Assembly (NCBI GenBank): GCA_046292445.1
Contig: JBKBQT010000053.1
Span: 1 to 11,300, forward strand
Length of the DNA: 11,300 nt
Reading direction: 5' to 3'
Source: CALIZF01 sp046292445
Lineage (GTDB): Bacteria > Pseudomonadota > Alphaproteobacteria > Rhodobacterales > Rhodobacteraceae
Under the pieces are notes generated by a model. It was not told the origin of the DNA. It saw only the letters and a program-made list of their open reading frames with translations, and did not search any database. Position numbers and translations under genes: made by a program. Positions 6,927 through 11,300 of the stretch are shown piece after piece (position 1 is the first letter of the stretch; every line of letters starts with the position of its first letter).

Positions 6927-8372
6927 ATGAGCTTTACGATCTCGGGCTATGTTTCGACCGCCCAGACCCTCGGAACCAACTACACCGGACGCATTCTCAG
7001 GACCGGAACACTCGCGGCGAGCGTCAACATCACCTCGTATGCGTTCCTGATTGTCGAGGGGTCGATCTCGACGCAGGGAACCGCGGTCGGAATGGCCGGT
7101 GCGCCCATCTCAGGCGAAATCATACTCTTTGTCACCGGGACCGGAACGGTCAATTCGCTCTTTAACTCCGGCATGCTTGTCAAGTCGGGCGCTTCCATCC
7201 AACTGACGAACGCGGGCGAGATCAGTGCCTTAAGTTATGGCTTCTTTGGCACTTCGTTGGGGTCCTCGACCGTTCTTGTCGCGAACAGCGGAGTGATCAC
7301 TTCGCTCAGACAGGCGGGCGCGCGGCTGGATGCGGGGGCCGGCCGGGCCGAGCTCCACAATTCAGGCACCATCGCTACCGCGTCCTTTTCGAGCTACGCC
7401 GTCGAGGCATCGGGCCGTATCCTGCGCCTGTCGAACACGGGCGACATCCTCGGCGGGGTCAAGACCGCCGCGACCCTCGTTGCGGCGCTCGACAATGCCG
7501 GGCGCATCACCGGTGACGTTCTGTCGGATTCGGGGCCGCTCAACGTCCGCAACGCGGGCGTCATCACGGGTTCCGTCTTCCTCGGCGCCGCCAACGACCG
7601 CTACACCGGGACGGGGTCGGTGATCGACGGCGTTTATGGCGGCGCCGGGAACGACACGCTTTCGGGCGGCGCGCAACCCGACCTGTTTATCGGCGGCGAG
7701 GGCGACGACGTCCTGCGCGGCGGCGCAGGGGACGACACGCTCGACGGCGGGACGGGCAACGACCGCATCTTCGGCGGGTCCGGCGACGACGAGATCGCGG
7801 GCGGCGACGGCGCGGACACGATCATGGGCGGGGCGGGCGACGACACGATCGAGGGCGGCAACGGCGCCGATGTGATCGAGGGCGGCGCGGGCGATGACCG
7901 TGTCCTCGGCGGGGCGGGGAACGATTCCATCGCCGGCGGCGCGGGGGATGACACGCTGCAGGGCAACAACGGCAACGACACCCTGTTCGGCGGCAACGGC
8001 GACGACAGCCTGATCGGCAACGACAACAACGACCTGCTGTTCGGCGGCGCGGGCAACGACACGCTGCTCGGCGGAAATGGCGCCGATACGCTGGACGGCG
8101 GCGCGGGCGACGATGAGATGACGGGGGGCGGCGGGCGGGACGTGTTCGTCTTCGCCCGGGGGCACGGCAACACGGTCATCACCGACTTCGCCAATGGCGC
8201 CGATCTGCTCGACCTGTCGGGCGTCGGCTTTGCGAGTTTCGCGCAGGTCGCGGCACTGGCGAGCGCGACGCCGGGCGGCATGATCATAGACCTTGCCGCG
8301 CGCGGCGGCGGGTCGATCCTGCTGCAGGGCTTTGCCATCGGCCAGTTCGACGCGAGCGACGTGATCCTTTGA
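6927..8372 (+). CDS. RTX-type calcium-binding protein, probable type I secretion substrate
   Basis: The 481-residue protein has three parts. Residues 1 to about 235 form a Ser/Thr/Gly-rich region with no cleavable signal peptide; from residue 95 Asn-x-Gly-x-Ile motifs recur, pointing to a beta-solenoid. Residues 238-408 are 19 contiguous nonapeptides of the GGxGxDxLx type, which bind Ca2+ and fold as a parallel beta-roll outside the cell. Residues 409-481 match the C-terminal targeting region of type I secreted RTX proteins: VITDFANGADLLDLSG, then GGSILLQGF, then a hydrophobic end (DASDVIL). Such proteins leave through an ABC transporter, membrane fusion protein and TolC-like pore; none of these is encoded nearby. 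No catalytic domain is visible, so an adhesin, surface-layer or matrix role is only inference. It is the sole plus-strand gene, divergent from metG and convergent with the SDR gene, whose stop is 18 nt away. Confidence 0.9.
   Translation: MSFTISGYVSTAQTLGTNYTGRILRTGTLAASVNITSYAFLIVEGSISTQGTAVGMAGAPISGEIILFVTGTGTVNSLFNSGMLVKSGASIQLTNAGEISALSYGFFGTSLGSSTVLVANSGVITSLRQAGARLDAGAGRAELHNSGTIATASFSSYAVEASGRILRLSNTGDILGGVKTAATLVAALDNAGRITGDVLSDSGPLNVRNAGVITGSVFLGAANDRYTGTGSVIDGVYGGAGNDTLSGGAQPDLFIGGEGDDVLRGGAGDDTLDGGTGNDRIFGGSGDDEIAGGDGADTIMGGAGDDTIEGGNGADVIEGGAGDDRVLGGAGNDSIAGGAGDDTLQGNNGNDTLFGGNGDDSLIGNDNNDLLFGGAGNDTLLGGNGADTLDGGAGDDEMTGGGGRDVFVFARGHGNTVITDFANGADLLDLSGVGFASFAQVAALASATPGGMIIDLAARGGGSILLQGFAIGQFDASDVIL
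7209..7568 (+). repeat. N-terminal Asn-x-Gly-x-Ile solenoid repeats of the RTX protein
   Basis: Motifs NAGEI, NSGVI, NSGTI, NTGDI, NAGRI and NAGVI start at residues 95, 120, 145, 170, 190 and 209 of the protein. The first four are exactly 25 residues apart, then the spacing drops to 20 and 19. This is the pattern expected of rungs in a parallel beta-helix; the fold is inferred from periodicity only. Confidence 0.7.
7638..8150 (+). repeat. 19 tandem RTX nonapeptide units
   Basis: The coding repeat has a 27-bp period and consensus Gly-Gly-x-Gly-x-Asp-x-Leu/Ile-x, running without a break. Units 2 (GGAQPDLFI), 13 (GNNGNDTLF) and 15 (GNDNNDLLF) are degenerate. The DNA is a diverged tandem repeat, with unit-to-unit variation mainly at protein-variable positions. 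Confidence 0.93.
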
Positions 8373-8390
8373 GCGGGCGGGGCGTCGGAC

Positions 8391-9140
8391 TCAGCGCGCG
8401 CAATACCCCCCGTCCACGAGGTGATAGCTGCCCGTGATGAAGGCCGCGCGGTCCGACAGCAGGAACAGCGTCAGCGCCGCGACCTCCTCGGCGCGGCCGA
8501 GGCGGCCTACGGGGTGGGCGGCGACCAGCGCCTCCTTCGAGCCGGGCGGCAGGGCCGCGAGCAGCGGCGTGTCGATGAAGGCGGGGCCGATGGCATTCAC
8601 CCGGATGCCCTGTCCTGAATATTCCAGCGCCGCCACCCGCGTGAGGCCGAGAAGCGCATGCTTGGCCGCCGTATAGGCCGAGGCCCCTTCAAAGCCGACC
8701 GACCCGAGGATCGAGGCCATGTTGACGATCGAACCGCCACCCGACGCAAGCATTGCCGGGATGGCGTAGCGCATCCCGAAGAACACCCCGTCGAGGTTGA
8801 CCGCCATCACCCGCCGCCAGCCGTCGAGCGGATAGTCCCCGACCGGCAGCAGCGGCCCGGCGATGCCGGCGTTGTTCACCAGCAGATGAAGCCCCCGATC
8901 GGCCGCGATGCGCCCGATCAGCGCCTCGACGGCCGCGGCATCGGTGACGTCGAGCGCCGCCCCCTCGCCCGACCCGCCGGCGGCGGCGATGGCGGCAGCG
9001 GTGGCCCGGGCCGCGGCGGCGTCGATGTCGCTGGCCACCACATGCGCGCCCGAGGCGGCAAGCTCGATGGCGATGGCCGCGCCGATGCCCGATCCCGCGC
9101 CGGTGACAAGGGCCGTGCGGCCGTCGAAACGGATGTCCAT
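8391..9140 (-). CDS. Short-chain dehydrogenase/reductase (classical SDR)
   Basis: At 249 residues this is a typical classical SDR, a cytosolic NAD(P)-dependent oxidoreductase. The cofactor motif TGAGSGIG is at 13-20. Asp38 at the end of the second beta strand (VVASDID) points to NAD(H) rather than NADP(H). NNAG is at 89-92, and the catalytic tetrad is Asn115, Ser143, Tyr156 and Lys160 (YTAAK). The C-terminal ITGSYHLVDGGY is the family ending. Substrate cannot be deduced; annotations such as 3-oxoacyl-ACP reductase or glucose dehydrogenase would be guesses. ATG 9140 is chosen for AGAGGGGAG upstream and the standard N-terminus; an extension from a TTG at 9212 is not needed. It follows aroQ by 68 nt on the same strand. 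Confidence 0.92.
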   Translation of the reverse strand: MDIRFDGRTALVTGAGSGIGAAIAIELAASGAHVVASDIDAAAARATAAAIAAAGGSGEGAALDVTDAAAVEALIGRIAADRGLHLLVNNAGIAGPLLPVGDYPLDGWRRVMAVNLDGVFFGMRYAIPAMLASGGGSIVNMASILGSVGFEGASAYTAAKHALLGLTRVAALEYSGQGIRVNAIGPAFIDTPLLAALPPGSKEALVAAHPVGRLGRAEEVAALTLFLLSDRAAFITGSYHLVDGGYCAR

Positions 9141-9208
9141 GCCGTGATCTCCCCTCTGGATTGCCGGCGCATCCTGCCGCCCGGCGGCCGCGCCGACCAT
9201 GACCGAGG

Positions 9209-9643
9209 TCAAGCCAGCAGGGTCGCCAGCCGCCGCAGCGCCAGAAGGTAGCCGTCCGTCCCGCAGCCCGCGATGATCCCGTCGGCGCGGGCCGAGACAT
9301 GGGAATGGTGCCGGAATGCCTCGCGCCGGTGGATGTTGGAGATATGCACCTCGATCACCGGCCCCTCATAGGCCATCAGCGCATCAAGCACGGCGACCGA
9401 GGTGTGGCTGTAGGCGGCCGGGTTGATGACGATGCCCGCCGCCACCCCCCGCGCGGCCTGGATCATATCGACCAGCGCGCCCTCGTGGTTGGTCTGGCGG
9501 AACAATGTCCCGAGGCCGAGCTCGGCCGCCAGCCGGGCGCAGGCCGCCTCGACATCGGCCAGCGTCTCGCGCCCGTAGACCTCGGGCTGGCGCTGGCCCA
9601 GCAGGTTCAGGTTCGGGCCGTTTAGAATATGGACGATCTGCAT
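9209..9643 (-). CDS. aroQ: Type II 3-dehydroquinate dehydratase
   Basis: It converts 3-dehydroquinate to 3-dehydroshikimate in the shikimate pathway, as a cytosolic dodecamer in this family. Its 144 residues are standard length. It has the signature NGPNLNLLGQRQPEVYG (8-24) with catalytic Tyr23 and Arg18 in the flexible lid. The substrate-binding INPAAYSHTSVA follows (73-84; Asn74, His80). The catalytic His100 lies in EVHISNIHRREAFR, with Arg111. The start ATG has AAGGGG at 6-nt spacing. The transporter stop is only 17 nt upstream, so the two genes are probably co-transcribed. A catabolic role in quinate use is possible but unsupported. Confidence 0.97.
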   Translation of the reverse strand: MQIVHILNGPNLNLLGQRQPEVYGRETLADVEAACARLAAELGLGTLFRQTNHEGALVDMIQAARGVAAGIVINPAAYSHTSVAVLDALMAYEGPVIEVHISNIHRREAFRHHSHVSARADGIIAGCGTDGYLLALRRLATLLA

Positions 9644-9660
9644 GATGAACCCCTTCCGGC

Positions 9661-10884
9661 CTAGCCCCTGTCGTCATGGCGCCCCATCAGGCGCCCGATC
9701 AGATACGACGTGCGCGGCATGTAGACATAGCCCGTCCGCGCATCCGGGCTCGGCCGCGCCCGCATCCGCAACAGGCCGAACACCACCAGCACGCCATGCG
9801 CCGCGCCGATGAAGGCGAACATGCCGGCCGGGCCATACCATGCGATCAGCACCGAGGCGATCAGCGGGCTCGCGATGGCACCGACGCCATAGAGGAACAT
9901 CAGCGCGGCCGAAAGCTCCACCCGTTCGAGCGGCTCGGCAAAGTCATGGGCATGCGCGGTCGAGACCGAATAGATCGGAAAGGTGGCGAGACCAAAGAAA
10001 CCCGCCGCAAGGAACACCGCAACCGGCCCCGCCTGCCCGAGCGCCACCGTCAGGCCGCAGGCCGCCACCGATGCGGCGCCGAGCCAGATCAGCACCACCC
10101 GCCGGTCATAGCGATCGGCCAGCCAGCCCACGGGCACCTGCGCAAGGCCCCCGCCGAGCACATAGGCCGCGAGGAACAGCGCGATGAGATCGGCCGACAG
10201 ACCGACCGCGAGGCCGTAGAGCGGGCCGACCATACGGAACGCTGCCCCCGTGATCCCCGACACGATCACCCCGGCCGCCGCCAGCGGCGATCGGCGCCAG
10301 GCAAGGCCGGGGCGCAGCCGCGGCGCGACCCCGGTCTCGGGCGCCTCGGCCCGCGTCAGCACCAGCGGGAACAGCGCCGAACAGGTGATCAGCGCCAGGA
10401 TCGTGTAGGAGACATATTCGGCCGGCGGCAGGACCGCGATGATGAGCTGCGCCCCGAGCGAGCCGGCGATGTCCACCACCCGGTAGACCCCGGTCGCCCG
10501 GCCCCGCGTCGCATTGTTGACCTTGGCCTGCATCCACGCCTCGACGATCGTGTAGCAGCCCGCAACCGCCAGCCCTGCCGCCATCCGCATCACCGCCCAG
10601 GCGATGGCATGGGGGATGAGCATGTGGGCCATCACACCGATGGTGCCGGCTGCGATGAAGGCCGCGAAGGCGCGCGAATGGCCGACCTCGCCCATCAACC
10701 GCGGCGCCCACCAGCAGCCGACGAAGAACCCGAGGAAATGGGCCGACCCGAGCATCCCGATCTCGGCCGCCGAAAACCCGAGCGCAACGCCCGAGAGCGC
10801 ATCGAGCGGCGCAACCCCGCCGAGGCCGAGCTGCAAGAGCGCGACCGACAGGAACAGCGCGGCGAAGGAGACGAGAAGGCGCAT
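9661..10884 (-). CDS. Major facilitator superfamily transporter, YcaD-like
   Basis: The 407-residue product is almost wholly hydrophobic, consistent with 12 membrane helices in the inner membrane. MFS motif A appears as GWLADRYDRR (253-262) in the loop between helices 8 and 9, with a degenerate counterpart (PRLMGEVGHSR) after helix 2. The stretch CYTIVEAWMQAKVNN followed by RGRATGVYRVVDIAG (about 110-141) resembles the YcaD group of MFS proteins. A cytosolic, Arg/Tyr-containing tail follows the last helix (RARPSPDARTGYVYMPRTS). The transported compound is unknown. The ATG at 10884 has only a weak purine-rich site (GGCGG) upstream, but the N-terminus fits the family. It lies first in a transporter-aroQ-SDR group. 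Confidence 0.9.
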   Translation of the reverse strand: MRLLVSFAALFLSVALLQLGLGGVAPLDALSGVALGFSAAEIGMLGSAHFLGFFVGCWWAPRLMGEVGHSRAFAAFIAAGTIGVMAHMLIPHAIAWAVMRMAAGLAVAGCYTIVEAWMQAKVNNATRGRATGVYRVVDIAGSLGAQLIIAVLPPAEYVSYTILALITCSALFPLVLTRAEAPETGVAPRLRPGLAWRRSPLAAAGVIVSGITGAAFRMVGPLYGLAVGLSADLIALFLAAYVLGGGLAQVPVGWLADRYDRRVVLIWLGAASVAACGLTVALGQAGPVAVFLAAGFFGLATFPIYSVSTAHAHDFAEPLERVELSAALMFLYGVGAIASPLIASVLIAWYGPAGMFAFIGAAHGVLVVFGLLRMRARPSPDARTGYVYMPRTSYLIGRLMGRHDDRG

Positions 10885-10931
10885 CGATCCGCCGGGCCGG
10901 GGTCGGGTCCGCCGAGGCTAGACAAAGCGGG

Positions 10932-10949
10932 CCGGGGCGTCCACCCCGG
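10932..10949. repeat. Short GC hairpin upstream of the transporter
   Basis: CCGGGG (10932-10937) and CCCCGG (10944-10949) form a perfect 6-bp stem with a 6-nt loop, about 48 bases before the transporter start. No T run follows on either strand. It may be structural, or chance in GC-rich DNA. Confidence 0.3.
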
Positions 10950-10980
10950 GCATGCCCGCCGAGGCGACGATCGCTCACAC

Positions 10981-11052
10981 CGACATCCGGCGCTGGCCCC
11001 CGCCCCCCGGGGCGCTGCCCCGGGACCCCGGGATATTTGGGCCAGCCTGAAG
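10981..11052 (+). repeat. Inverted-pair GC-rich intergenic repeat, left copy
   Basis: This 72-nt copy runs from CGACATCCGGCG to GCCAGCCTGAAG. Its inverted partner is at the right edge of the window; aligned, the two differ by one substitution (position 14) and one missing G. Inside it CCCGGGGC and GCCCCGGG form an 8-bp stem around GCT, followed by ATATTTGGGCCAG. From memory this resembles a dispersed intergenic repeat common in Rhodobacteraceae genomes; I could not verify this. Confidence 0.88.
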
Positions 11053-11229
11053 TCTATGGCCCGGGAGACAGCATGACCGTCCGGAAAACCGAAAGACGGT
11101 GCGCGGCATCCTTCGACAAGATCGACGCGCGGGCAATATCGCGCTTGGCCCCGGTCACCGAGAGCGCTCGCAATCGGGCACCGACCGGACGCCTCGGTCA
11201 GCTATGGGCACCGCTACCACCCGATTCGG
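11053..11229. other. Unrecognised spacer between the inverted repeats
   Basis: About 177 bases lie between the arms. Small hairpins are possible (GCGCG/CGCGC around 11127-11144; GACCG/CGGTC near 11183-11199). A 34-codon minus-strand frame (GTG 11158 to TAG 11054) reads VTGAKRDIARASILSKDAAH, and a plus-strand frame from ATG 11079 stays open into the right repeat and off the edge. Neither has a ribosome site or recognisable product, so I do not call a gene. Together with 10885-10980, this leaves the last 416 bases of the window without a supported gene. Confidence 0.5.
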
Positions 11230-11300
11230 CTTCAGGCTGGCCCAAATATCCCGGGGTCCGGGGCAGCGCCCCGGGGGGCGGGGGCCCGCGCCGGATGTCG
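11230..11300 (-). repeat. Inverted-pair GC-rich intergenic repeat, right copy
   Basis: This 71-nt reverse-complement copy of the left repeat matches all the way to the last base of the window, so its true outer end is unknown. Its internal stem is one pair shorter because one G of the left copy is missing. Confidence 0.88.

Noticed and set aside
5089..6930. Plus-strand open frame of 613 codons opposite metG
   Set aside because: Shadow of the unmistakable MetRS gene; low-complexity Arg/Gly/Val translation and no ribosome site. The same applies to the long plus frames at 66-998, 3140-4597 and 9676-11076.
7638..8150. CRISPR-like or satellite tandem repeat
   Set aside because: The 27-bp period encodes in-frame RTX nonapeptides with a proper start and secretion tail; there are no conserved repeats with unique spacers.
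7362..8165. Minus-strand open frames opposite the RTX repeats
   Set aside because: The periodic Val/Ala/Arg or Ser/Pro-rich translations only reflect the 27-bp RTX coding repeat read backwards.
11079..11300. Plus-strand frame from ATG 11079, open to the window edge
   Set aside because: It runs straight through the right repeat (giving WPKYPGVRGSAPGGG-like sequence), has no good ribosome site and no recognisable product; probably open by base composition.

Overview
The window is a GC-rich stretch of ordinary bacterial chromosome with strong G/C bias at third codon positions. Gene content and protein style (a short 572-residue MetRS with an FSTSQ signature loop, GAF-like plus class III cyclase architecture, an RTX protein, and a GC-rich intergenic repeat ending in an atatttgggccag motif) suggest an alphaproteobacterium, most likely Rhodobacteraceae. 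This placement is inference from recognised families, not from a database search.

Almost everything reads on the minus strand. From right to left along that strand there are three blocks. First comes a compact MFS transporter - aroQ (type II 3-dehydroquinase) - SDR oxidoreductase group at 10884-8391. Next is metG (6717-4999), followed by a small unrecognised 90-aa gene (4936-4664) and a class III adenylate/guanylate cyclase (4558-3296). Last are a CAU-anticodon tRNA that I assign to Ile2, guaB (IMP dehydrogenase, 2982-1534), and the N-terminal 413 residues of a membrane-anchored CapD/FlaA1/WbpM-type nucleotide-sugar dehydratase/epimerase that runs off the left edge (1241-1). The only plus-strand gene is an RTX-type calcium-binding, probably type I-secreted protein (6927-8372). 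It is divergent from metG and convergent with the SDR gene.

The core is housekeeping: guanine nucleotide synthesis, Met-tRNA charging, the AUA-decoding tRNA and the shikimate pathway. Accessory genes for cell surface or signalling sit between: RTX protein, cyclase and polysaccharide enzyme. No mobile element, CRISPR array, phage gene or defence system is visible.

The most unusual structure is at the right end. Two nearly identical 71-72 nt GC-rich repeats (10981-11052 and 11230-11300) lie in inverted orientation around about 177 bp of unrecognised DNA, and the right copy continues identically up to the window edge. Other points worth a second look are the cyclase, where alanine replaces the usual adenine-recognising lysine, and the N-terminal half of the RTX protein, which carries Asn-x-Gly-x-Ile motifs at an exact 25-residue spacing before the 19 uninterrupted RTX nonapeptides. 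I did not find a convincing new multi-gene system.
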